Shown here piece after piece: positions 52,101 through 62,889 of a stretch of DNA of 64,000 bases. The stretch covers positions 27,207,323-27,271,322 of the forward strand of contig NW_024881272.1 in assembly GCF_018691265.1 (NCBI RefSeq), written 5' to 3'. The notes beneath the pieces are model-generated. The model was not told the DNA's origin. It did no database searches and saw only the letters and a program-made list of their open reading frames with translations. The stretch comes from Tyto alba (lineage: Eukaryota; Chordata; Aves; Strigiformes; Tytonidae). Both the position numbers and the translations under genes were made by a program. Positions within the stretch are counted from its first letter, which is position 1, and every line of letters begins with the position of its first letter.

Positions 52101-55100
52101 TAGTTGTTAAATTCTTGGCATAAGAATTTAAGTGATAAGAGTGATTGGACTTTCTTAATGAAACTTCCCACTGATTGAAACCTTAAATGCCAGTCAAACT
52201 ACTTAAGATTTTGCTGTTTGGCTACTGACTTCATCTAAGTTGCATGTGTTCATTCTCTGTAGGACAGTGAAAAGGCCTACATGACCCCTCCACAGCCTGT
52301 TCCTAGGCTTCCTGTACCATCAGACATCGGGTCCTCCTCTGCATTTGGCTGCTGCTGAGTGGATCTCAGTTACTCTTCAAGTTTAGGGAAGCCAGAGTAG
52401 AAGTTGCACATATTTACCAATGTGACAATAAACAGCCTGTGTCGGATGTGTTGCCTTTAGAAGACTATGCCTAAAGAAAAGACAACCCTCTAGGTTGCCC
52501 TACCCTATTCTAACAAGGAGGGTGGTTCCTTGCACTCTGCTTTGAAGCAGAGGTGATGCTACATCACCACCTTCACCCCTGCTTAGCCCCAAATTCTACA
52601 TCCTGAACTGCCTAATTCCTGTAAGCATGTACAGTGAAATGCAGAACTTACGGTGTACATTGGTCCTGGAAGGATGAAAATACAAATGGAAAGAAACTGG
52701 CAAGTGTCAAAGCATTTTAATATACAATGCAGGAAAATAACTAAAGCTCCTGAAAGTAGGATTTTTTTGTTTTTCATAATCTAAGACTCTTCAAAGAATG
52801 GAAAACAGATCATTAACTTGGAGACAGATGTTTTGCCCCATTCCCCTTCAATCCTGATTATTTTGAGAATTATTTTCTAAAGGCACCTCCATAAATCCTG
52901 CAGAGGACTCCATATAGAAATGGAAGACCATGGTGCATCTGGCTCACAGATGCAAAATATCCAAACAGACTATTTTCAAATATCAGTGGGATAATATCCC
53001 AACTTAAACATGGAGAAAGATGTCTCCCATAAAACTTCTACTCTGCTAATACAAGAAAAATGGAAAAAAAAAACATGAAAATACATTATTTTTTAAAAAG
53101 CTAAACTCCAATTCAGTAAGATATACATAAATATTTGGGAACACTTTAAAGATATACTTGAGTATGGAAGAAAGAATGTGAAACTCTCCCATGTAAGCTT
53201 TTTCATTCGAGTCTCATGTGGAAGGGGCTGGTCCCAGTGTGATATGGCACTATCAAAACATATTGTCTCTACTGCTGTCTCAGTGCATCCTTCACATTCA
53301 GTAGGGTGAACACCAAAGGGTGTTCACAGCCAATTCTTCTGATAATAAGTCTATCCCATGAAACCTAAATCTTTCTCCATTCCAAAAGCATGAAAGCTCA
53401 TCCTAACTCTAAAGGATACAAAAGCACCAACAAGCATAATTTCTTATCTTGTATTTCACAGGACTTCTAGCAATTGTTATACTACAATAAAAGCTAAGTC
53501 ACCCCCAGCCTACTCCTCTCTTGAGTGCTCAGTAAACTTCCTGTGACTCTTTAATTTCAAATCACTAAAGACTAAAATTTGATATGAAAGTAAGTAGCCC
53601 AATGCATTAAACATATAGGAGTTTAGTTCCATTAAGGTTTTACTATCGATAAAGAAAATAAAGTTGTTATGCTGTTAAATGTGGAAGAAATAATTTATTT
53701 TGTTGGAATAAGTTTTCTAGTCAGAAGGCAGCAGCACAGAAAAAAAAAACAGTTTAGGCCCAAGGTTCTTCCTCTCCTCCCACACTCACTTCCACCTCTG
53801 TTCTGATCCAGACATATTGTAACTTTGTCTGATGTCATCGGTGAGGTATTTTTCTCTATGGTAGACAAATGACGTCACAACCACAGGACTGTGATCTCAC
53901 TGCAGGACTGAAAAAGCGGATATCTGACGCACAGAATGAAAGTTACTGTTCAAACATAAACAGCAGAAATAATTGCAAAAGTAAAGCAAATTAACAGCCA
54001 AGTAAATTAATTCCTTTTTGAATCACTGTTCCTGTTTTCCAAGTCCAAATGATTCTCCTTCCCTACTTAGGAAGCCTGAGGGGATGAAAAAGTGTCCAAG
54101 ATGGTGAAATTAAAAATTAGCTACTGAGCATGAAACATGCAATGATTGTACTTCATAACATTTTTATTGCCTCAGTGTTGTATGAATCACTTCACATTTC
54201 CACACTGTTATGATGAAAAAAATGACACCAATAAAGTCTAAGCAATTGACGTTATGACTTCATCAATCTGAGACTAAAGGCATGCACAGAATGACAAATA
54301 TTTTAAAGACTACTGAGAAAACTACCAACTCATTCTGAAGAAGCCCAAGATTCATCTTTGTATCTTTGTGAAGAGTGGTCATTCTCACACCAAAAGATGG
54401 AATATTAAAATAATCCTCAATACAGCTCCAGGTCATACAACCTTGCTTTCCCTTTCAGAAACCAGTCAATTTTGGGATTCTCCAAAGTTACAAATGCAGC
54501 TAACACACAGTGAGGTTACAGCTAATACAGAATGTTACCAATTCAGAATCTTCTCACTCCTTTAGGGTTTTGCATCACGACAGTATTATTTTAAGTATGA
54601 CCTGAATTTAGCTTCATTTTTCATAAGTCTACAGATTCTGAATTATGAATTTGCATTATCTTTACAATTTCACTAAAAAAAAAAAATTCAATTTATTGCT
54701 ACATAAAACTTCCAAGAGGACAATAATCTAGGCTTAAAACAACAAAGCATCACTGTTGTAATCTATTGGATACAACACCAAAGGTTCAGTGCAAAGAAGC
54801 GACCTCCTGCAGGAAGACCGCACCTTCTTTTGACAGTCATGCTTAATAACTAACCAAATGCAACCTTAAATTCCTTCTACTTATAGTTCAACTCCGACAT
54901 GACTAAATAAGTAGTTTAGTCTGGCTGTATTAAAAAAAAAACTCCCATACCTATAAAGCATCACTAAATCCAAACCTGTTCTGTAACTGCAGAACCTAAC
55001 AATTTTTTTTTTCTCTCCAACAAATACTAGCAGTCTTTTTTCAATTGAGTCGCTAGACATCTCGACTCAGGTATTAAAATCTCTGGTAGGAGTCTTTCCT

Positions 55101-57711
55101 TTAATATAATAGCTCATTTCCCTTATAAAATCATTAATAGAAAATAAAGTCCTTTTTGTTAACTCTAATCTTGCTTCCTTGTAAGTGTGCCAGAGGCACT
55201 TTAATATGGATCAGGTCATGAATATCAGAAATTACAGCTGCAATGTGTGACAACAAATGATCAGATTATTCATAAAACAGTATTACCTTCTTCGATGAAA
55301 AAAGTAGCAAACAGTATGCATTGATCTCTCAGGACAAAAAGTAAGTTCCTCTTAAATCTGCTTTTCTGATACTTACAAATCCAGGTTTACAGTATGAAGT
55401 AACAGCAGAGCACAAACCTTAGAATGACGAATGAGGGGTATTACAGGGTGAAATAAAACCCACTTCATTTTATGTCAAAATTCTCTCCCGTTTCACATGA
55501 TGTACAGGTATGAAGTTAAGCTAGAGTAGTAGACGCTATTTTCGCATAAAGTTTCCTATGGTAGATTCATGGCAGATGCATTATGAACAAAGCAAAACTA
55601 TGTACAGGCAGGCACAATTATGGAAGAATTAATGTACCAACAAGAACTGCACTGGCCATAAATGCAGTCTAACATAGTGAAATGAAATTCAGTTAATTTA
55701 TACATGAGTATTTCGAAGCAGAAAAGCACACCCCATTAAATTTTGTATTTTTCTTGGGTAATGCCAGAACACAGGACAACTGTAGCCCATTCCCCTATGT
55801 GAAAGACTTGTATCGTCTTTGTATGGGTTCACAGGGAGGGAAAAAACAAGAGTAATGACCAAATGTAAGTGTAAAGATGTTATTCCTACACACCTGCTAT
55901 CAATTGCAGAGCCCTCTGCATACTGCCTTACGACTACAGTGTGCAAAACTGGCTTATTATTAGCAAAAAATTATTTCCAGAAATCCAAAGATTTAGTTTG
56001 AGTTATCATACAATAAAGAGGCAATTACCTTTAAGATGTCCTACTCCTTTGCCATAACTCAACACAGCTTCAGGCGACATTCACATTACATGACAGTTGC
56101 CCAGTATGAAGGGCACAGTATTAGCCTCCGACGACGCTACACTTCAAAGGGAAGTGAACTCTTTTGTGCCACCCAAATACTCCTGTTGAACTCCACTAAG
56201 ATCTGTCTGCTGGACCTGGGCTGATAGAAACTCCAGGGAAAAGTGAATGAAGACTTCCAAGATACTTTCCCCAAACTGAACATTTAAATTCTTCAGCAGT
56301 ATGCAGCATTCACATCTGATGGGGCAAGTCTGTCAAGGAGAATCCTTAGATGATGCTTCTTTTGTGGAGACTTAGAATCTCTGATTTCTGGGGCCAGGCT
56401 GGAGTCCCAACTATAATTAAATTCTAATCTGCTTTTCCCAGGTTTCATAAAATTCTGTCTCAAATAGGCTTATCTTCTAAGAAGTGCAGCGTTATCTTCT
56501 CATTAAAGAATCTGTTACAATGAAAACACATTAGTACTAAAGCCATAAAAGATGAGGAAATTATGGACATTTTCCCCAAAACTAGTGGATTGCCCTAGTA
56601 TCACTTAAAAATAATTGCACATTCACAAGTCTGCTTGAAAAGTGGGAACTTGCTGTTTAAGTGTTTCTTCAATGTTATCTCTATTTTGTTCTTTAATTAA
56701 TAAAAGGATACATGCACTGACATTATAAACACTAATTTGCTATTTAGCATCCCAAATTAGGAAGCATAAACATTTATGCACTTCATTAAACACTACCTAA
56801 GAACACTTTGAGATTAACAGGAGACAAGCTAGGCTGTTAAATGCAATTTCAGGGCAGACATAACCCACTGTAAAAAGGCACTCCTCCTCTTCCCGTCCCT
56901 CGTGCTGAATGCTCCCTGGCTCCATCCTATTGGCACCAGATCTTATGAAATGAACCATGGAAATCAGTGAGATCTGACACATCTGCACAATCACAAGTGC
57001 CAGTTCAAGTGAAGGGACAGGAATGCAGGGACACGAGCAGCAGAAGTGGGGTGTACTTGTTTGGCAGCAAGGCATACTTAGATTAGCACCATCCAATCAC
57101 GAAGTTGCACTTTTGAAAGCATCAAACAAATACATATGCCCTGAATTAAGACATCATTTAAGCACGTGTGGTGTGCAAGAAGAGACAATGTGGGGTTTTT
57201 CTCCATCTCTCCCAAATCAGACCCTGCAGTTCTAGCACACCGCCTCCCCTCCCCTCTTTCTTCCATCCATCCCAGCCCTTTAAAGTATCCTTACATTGCT
57301 CCTTTCCAAATTGTCTACGCATACAGGACATTGAAATAGGCTTAATGTTGGAGTATACCTGTGCTACAGGGTACAAGAAGCGCTAAGTATTTCAAAACTA
57401 CAGGAAGCAGAATTGCAGTGGCAGAAGAGAAACAAATGCTGGTAACTCAGGAGCAGACAACCTGAAAGGTAGATAATCACGTCTGCATGCGCAAAGTAAA
57501 TGGAAGGTGAACCAAGATCACGAATATAACATCCTCAAAATTGATCAGTCCAGGCCCTAAGTTATCTCTACAAACCTTATCTTCAAAATCCTTCACGAAA
57601 AAACACTTCAGGTTATTTTCTTTCACTTACAGACAATAAGGCATAATTCAGACAACAAATTATTCCTTATAACTTTGTAGTGAAAATCTAACATTAATGT
57701 AGAAAATTACT

Positions 57712-57717
57712 TTTATT
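57712..57717 (-). promoter_or_regulatory. BEND5: Distal AATAAA polyadenylation hexamer
   Basis: TTTATT on the plus strand gives AATAAA on the minus strand, within an AU-rich stretch about 880 bases beyond the BEND5 stop. It is a plausible main cleavage signal; no transcript evidence is available. Confidence 0.35.
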
Positions 57718-58576
57718 TTTAATTTAAATTTGTGCTAAAAATTTCCCTTGTTAAACTATGAATTTGGACAAAAAGGTAGTAAATTTTCTGTTACACATAA
57801 ACTTGTCATAGTGTGGTAATCTTTAAATCATTTGAAAATACAAATACGCTAAAAATATAGTGTGTCAAGAAATGTAATATGGACATACTGAGGAGCTTTG
57901 TACCATAACTAGAAACCTGAGAAGTGCCTCAGTGTCTCAGAAAGAACTGCTTTTAGACTTACTTATTTTTAAAAATAAATTGTCATGATTTTACAACTTA
58001 CAACTTTGGGTTCTTTGTTGTTTGTTTTTTTTAAGCTATGATGGCAATGGTGATCTATCTATAAGATAATAAGTGAAAAAGAAGCGTTCTCTGTGTGGTT
58101 TTGACCAAATATATTGTTAGAGATCAAAACAAATATTTATAAAAACAAACGATTAAAATTTCAGTTCAGAAAAACACTTTGTAAAATACAATAAAACCTT
58201 TTTCAATAGCAAAGTGGATTTTGTACAGTTCTTCCTTCTAAGCAGATGTTTACTGCAGCCTAGATTTACTAACTTCAGTAACACGAAATGTAGGCAGAAT
58301 GGGTTGGTGTTTGCAGAATTACAACCTGTATACAGAACTGCAGATAACATACTGCAACTCATTGGAGAAACCTTTGAAAATTCACTGTTTCATTGTGAGT
58401 GGACTTACAATATATATTACATTATTTAAAACAGGTTACACCATAGAAAGGCTTTTGACAGAACCGCTCAAAAAATGAATCAGTTATAGGAGGAGAGTAA
58501 TGCTTCAAGTCAGCTTCTCCCATCAGCGAAAATGCCACACAAATCAAAAAGCAACACTTAAGTAAAACACTAAGAC

Positions 58577-58582
58577 TTTATT
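58577..58582 (-). promoter_or_regulatory. BEND5: Proximal AATAAA polyadenylation hexamer
   Basis: TTTATT on the plus strand reads AATAAA on the minus strand, 14 bases after the BEND5 stop. If used, the 3' UTR would be very short, roughly 30-45 bases. A hexamer this common in AT-rich DNA may be inert. Confidence 0.35.
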
Positions 58583-58595
58583 AAAAATCCAAAAT

Positions 58596-58756
58596 TTATT
58601 GCAAATTGTACTTTGCACTTTCCCTCCTTTCTTCATTTTTACATGACTTATTGATATCCATGATTTTTTCACAGATGTACTTGTTGACTTTGGAGAGTCT
58701 CTGTGCAATTTCAGTTTCATCCACAGTTTCTTGTGCTATTCTATCATACAAACATT
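58596..58756 (-). CDS. BEND5: BEND5 terminal coding exon (C-terminal half of BEN domain, stop codon)
   Basis: Seen: reading on the minus strand, the exon begins after a strong acceptor (a T-rich tract ending CCTCCCCAG) and encodes the second and third bases of a Glu codon, then CLYDRIAQETVDETEIAQ, a helix-rich stretch through KVNKYICEKIMDINKSC, and the tail ERRESAKYNLQ before TAA. The split Glu codon is completed by the final G of the upstream exon, so phase matches exactly. Known: BEND5 is a nuclear BEN-domain protein that binds DNA sequence-specifically and represses transcription; in vertebrates its last exon carries this segment. Only 52 complete codons lie here. Identification is by recognition of the conserved C-terminus, with no alignment run. 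An ATG appears upstream in the same frame, inside the intronic polypyrimidine tract; it is not the start of translation. Confidence 0.96.
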
Positions 58757-61369
58757 CTGGGGAGGAAAAAAAAAAAAAAAAGGAAAAAGCCATTAGGATA
58801 TTTTTAGAAAAGAATATAGCCCTGTGTTGGGCTAACTACTCAAGAGACAGCACTTCATAAGCATTGTGTATATTTGTTTCAGGACAACAGAACCTTTCAT
58901 TTATTCACTGGCTATCTTGTTAAAGTCAAGAATTTTCACCAGGCTTGAATCTTTGGAATGACCAACTTCCAGTTATGCTGTGACTACATTAATAAGATTT
59001 CTATACAGAAACAAGGCTAAATCCAACCTTTTACCGTGTCAGTCTTGCCTGCCTAACTTGCATTTGTCCATGTCTCCACAGCAGATTTAGAATCTTTTCC
59101 CAGGTGAATGGTCTCACCAGAACTGTTGTTATCAACAGTTCCCTGTGAGTCACTCCTACCTTCACACCTTCAAGACAGCAAGTAAATGATAACAGTTAGG
59201 AAGAGAAGCAGTAACCAGTAGAAAACATTAAACAATGTATTTTATTTTTTAAATCTCTTCAACATACATTAATGTCTGCGTCTTTATCAGATATGCTGTC
59301 CCTAGGCATATTTTGCTTTTATCAGTAGATTATTCAGGGCAAGAGCCATCTTCTTGCATGTTTGCTCTATACACTTTGTGAACTTAACTGGAATACAAAA
59401 AGCAAGCAATAGTAATAACTGCAAAATAATGAGGGCAATGAAAGTTGAAAGAATTCTGCTTCACGGAGTTGGTATTTCAGTGCTAGAATCCTGCAGATGT
59501 TACTGAAATCGGAGGTGGTGCAACACACTCAACATCTTAGGCAGGTTTTCCGTTTTTTGGTTTCATAACCAGAACAATGTATTTTGTTGTGTTGGCTTCT
59601 CAGATTGGTTAACCAAACTCCGTTGTGGTTTGCCTAGTAATCTATTCCAGTAGCTGTTTATTGCTTCATATACAATAAGCCATAGAGATTATCACTTAAT
59701 TAACATGGTTTACAACATTTCTAATGCATCATATTAAAGAGTTATGAAAATTAAGTACTATGCATGCTTTATAGTTCATTTTGAAACCTCTCAGAAGTTT
59801 TATAAAAGGTTATTTTGCATTAACAAGGTTTGTAACAGTGCTCATGCATTGTACTTTTTAAATTTCTTTATTACATACTACACAATAGGAATTTTTAAGA
59901 AACTAGAGATATCAGACACATTAAGAGCTAATGCTGTCATTCAAAAATCTATTTTAAATAAGTTACTCTGTGTCCACAGAACAATGACATCTAAAAAAAA
60001 CCCATGAGTTTTATGTTGAAAGATGTACTGAATATAAAATAAATAAAATTAATAAGCATTCAGCTTGGTAGCTGAAATGCTGATTATCAGTAAACTACGA
60101 TTTGAAATACAACACCTAAGAAGAGGCACATCACTGAGAACCTGAAGAAACCCCGTGTGTTTGTAGGACATAAGCTTGTACTACAACAATCTCAGAAATA
60201 CTCCTAGGTTACATCAGATAAACCTAGTAAGATGAACTTCCAATAAAAGACAGGCTATGTTATTAGTTTAGTTACAATGTCAAGTAAAGAATCACTTGAC
60301 AGAAATCATTCATCAGCTGTGATTCTTAAAGTCAGTGTGACCCAGACAGATCCATGATCATCATAGTTACTCTTCTTCCATCTCTTCCATTTCTATGAGG
60401 GGCTACAGAAATAAGAGTTTAATAGTCACATAAGGATGCTGGCTTAGGGGCTTGTCTTTCAGCTTTAGAGGAACTTACAAATATCCCTTCGTACTTCTGA
60501 CTGGACCAAAGATTCAAGTAGACTTCAAAGACCAACAAGGAGCTTTACTTGTTCGGTGATGCCTGATCCAAACTATTAGCTACATAAACTCAACTTCCTC
60601 ACATTTCACCATTTGTCCACTTGCTACTCATTGTTTTGTTTTGTTTTCTTCTCCATACAGCTTCTTATTTGATTGCTTCCAGCTTTCCAGGAAACACTGC
60701 TGGCATGATGGGACAAGACCTGCTAACATTGACGCAAACGCAAAGGACACAACAATGTGGAAAATCATGGTTATGTGCTAGCTGGTACCACTTGATATAG
60801 AAAGTCTGTCTGATGTCACCTAAACACTGGCTGTGCAGTTTAACTGGTTAAAGAGGGGATTGTACAGTCCTGAGTCTAACAAAGAGGGAGTCAAAGACAA
60901 GGTGAAAGAAACACTGGAAAGAGGAACATGGAAAACCAGGGCATGGAACAGTAGAATTCAACAGAGGGTTGAGGCTGGAAACAGAAGTAAGATAGAAAAC
61001 ACAGAAAAATGAGGAAATAGGGAAGAGCTGAATTGCTGGCAAATGTAAAGGTATAGAAGAGAAGAAAGGGAAGGGCCCCATCTGCCTCTCACCTTGTACC
61101 TTGTTGGAACTTACTCTCAAACTCACTGTAGTCAAAACAAGTGGAGTCAGAAGAAAGCCATCATTTAAATGGCTCAAGCAACACAGAGTGGCCCTGACTG
61201 AAGTAGAAGAGGATATCCTCACATCAGCAACCTTGCCGGCAGTGCTGAGGAGCATCAGCTTCCAGGAAGGAAACCAGAAAGCTCCTTGCAATGGGCCAGT
61301 GAAAAATAACACTTTTTTACTGTGTGCTTGTAAATACGCATCTCGGTAACCAATTCTTTTTCCCATTAG

Positions 61370-61427
61370 GAAGCGTAGCCACAGCCACAGGGTGGACTCC
61401 TTATGTGGCCAGTATGTCCTTACTTTG
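61370..61427 (+). other. Possible plus-strand exon inside BEND5 intron
   Basis: A pyrimidine-rich tract ending TTCTTTTTCCCATTAG is followed 58 bases later by a consensus donor, TTTG/GTAAGTGTG. The enclosed bases are open in one frame (KRSHSHRVDSLCGQYVLT). It would be antisense to BEND5. Splice-like pairs occur by chance, and no partner exon was found. Confidence 0.2.
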
Positions 61428-61528
61428 GTAAGTGTGTTAGGACTGTACACCAAATGGTCCAAGCCAGAACTAGAAAATCAGCATGGAACAGCTTGCACTT
61501 CCACATATATTCTTGAGTCAAATTAGTT

Positions 61529-61588
61529 AAAAAAAAAAAAAACAAAACAAAACAAACAAAACAAAACCAAAAACAACAAACAAAAAGC
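61529..61588. repeat. A-run plus AAAAC-type repeat
   Basis: An A-run of about 14 is followed by irregular AAAAC/AAAC units, inside the BEND5 intron. Confidence 0.9.
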
Positions 61589-62675
61589 AACAAGTCTTTT
61601 ACTCATTTCTGACAAACTAAGAAAGATGACAGTTCAAAGATCAGTTTCCAACTTGTCTCCACACAACACAGACACATACACACACTCAAAGAGGAATCAT
61701 ATTCCTTACTTCCAAAACATGGCACTTCCAAGGCAGATTACAACAGCTCTTAAAGAGTTCACGGTTTAGAGCACATAACAACTAAGAACAGGAAATGCAG
61801 AATAATGAATCTCAATCAAATAGGGAGATTTTTTTCAGCCCTACTGCAATTTAGTCTGGACACAAAACCTAAAAATCCAATTTCAGTATGCATTCCATGA
61901 GGAACCAACTCAGTTCTGACTTAAAAAGAAGCCTGAAATACCAAGAGAGACAGAAATGAATGCAAAACACAAGCGCGATGATACAAGGGGACTGAAATTC
62001 ACTGTTCATTTTATATAAAGGAGAAGGCCTTCTCTCTCTCAAAGTACTACATGCATGGACTCAGGCTTGCAGTTACTGAAAGTGTCATTGCAATTTTTCC
62101 TGCCAAATAGGTCAGTGATTTATACTTCCTGTTCAAATTCCAATTCAAGTGCAACAATTAATTTTTACTATTTCCATTTTCTCCACTTAAAAGTGTAAAA
62201 CTATTCTTTCTTGCCTCTGAAGGTATGCGTATTTTTATAGTCACAGCTATAATGGTTTCTGTGCCTCATGCCAGAGTTGGTTATATTCTGGATGAAAGAA
62301 TGTGGTAAAACTATGCTCAGGCTTGTTAAAAGGAATATATGCATTTAAAAAAATCATTATGTTATAAATGAATTCCTGAACAACGTGTTGTTCTCCAGGC
62401 TCAGAGTCCTGTCCTGCAAGTGGTTTAAAGTGATGATTTTCTTGAACCTTACTGAAGTCAATGTACAACTCTTCAGCTGTGAAGGCCTGCACTGTGCACA
62501 GCTATTGCAATGTGTTTTACTTTTCCTGGATATGTATGCACTTCACAATGCAATAGCAATCTGAATTACAGTTTTTAATCAGTTAATTTTATATGAGCTG
62601 AAAAGAAGCATCTTTCAACTCAGTGATTAATGGTTAAACTCCAAAGCAGGAAGCAAAAGTTTTCAAATAACCTAC

Positions 62676-62889
62676 CTCTGACAATGCTTAATTTGTGAGG
62701 TGAGAGAGGTGGCTTGGGAACGGCATCTTTCTTTTTTTTGGTTGCAACTCCTGTGACACTTCTGTTCTTGAGAACATCTGTTCCCCAAATCATAACCGCT
62801 AGATTTTTTGTATACTTTGAATCTCCTTGTGTTACTTGCAGCTGGTGCCATTTCTCCTCATCTACCCAAATTCCACTGCCAAGATGGAC
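62676..62889 (-). CDS. BEND5: BEND5 penultimate coding exon (N-terminal part of BEN domain)
   Basis: Seen: 214 bases on the minus strand, flanked by an acceptor (CTACCTTCTAG) and a donor (GTAGGT). It is open throughout and encodes 71 complete codons plus one base (phase 1 into the next exon). It starts VHLGSGIWVDEEKWHQLQ, continues through NLAVMIWGTDVLKNRSVTG, has a basic KKKK patch and a proline-rich link (PKPPLSPHK), and ends LSIVR. Known: this is the first part of the BEN fold, a DNA-binding domain found in transcriptional repressors such as BEND5 and Drosophila Insensitive. The full protein is about 420 residues, so the N-terminal coiled-coil part is encoded beyond the right edge of the window. 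No frameshift or stop is present, so the gene looks intact here. Confidence 0.96.

Larger units (their letters stand above)
37335..57699. other. Long non-coding stretch, no gene recognised
   Basis: About 20 kb with few recognisable elements: the T20 run at 40088, the duplication at 38513, and minor CpG clusters near 43450 and 45290. The longest open frames are 176 codons (46255-46785, plus) and 156 codons (38935-39405, minus); neither resembles a known family. By synteny this is probably the intron of a larger same-strand gene (AGBL4 in mammals), but no AGBL4 exon was detected. Confidence 0.5.
57700..58595 (-). other. BEND5: Probable BEND5 3' UTR
   Basis: Immediately after the stop codon the minus strand is U-rich and AU-rich with no long open frame, as expected for a vertebrate 3' UTR. 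Two AATAAA hexamers bracket it: one only 14 bases past the stop and one about 880 bases past it. Which cleavage site is used cannot be told from sequence, so the left boundary is a guess set at the distal hexamer. Confidence 0.5.
58757..62675 (-). other. BEND5: BEND5 last intron (phase 1)
   Basis: This 3.9 kb intron is bounded on the minus strand by GTAGGT at the donor and a very long pyrimidine tract followed by CCTCCCCAG at the acceptor; the plus-strand A-run at 58766-58782 is that tract. It contains a possible plus-strand exon (61370-61427), an A-rich AAAAC repeat (61529-61588) and two unexplained minus-strand open frames of 204 codons (60848-61462) and 81 codons (62247-62492), neither recognisable. 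No other repeat family is evident. Confidence 0.93.

Noticed and set aside
62247..62492. 81-codon minus-strand frame in the BEND5 intron as an extra exon
   Set aside because: Protein-like composition, but no recognised homology, and the annotated exons already join in phase without it.
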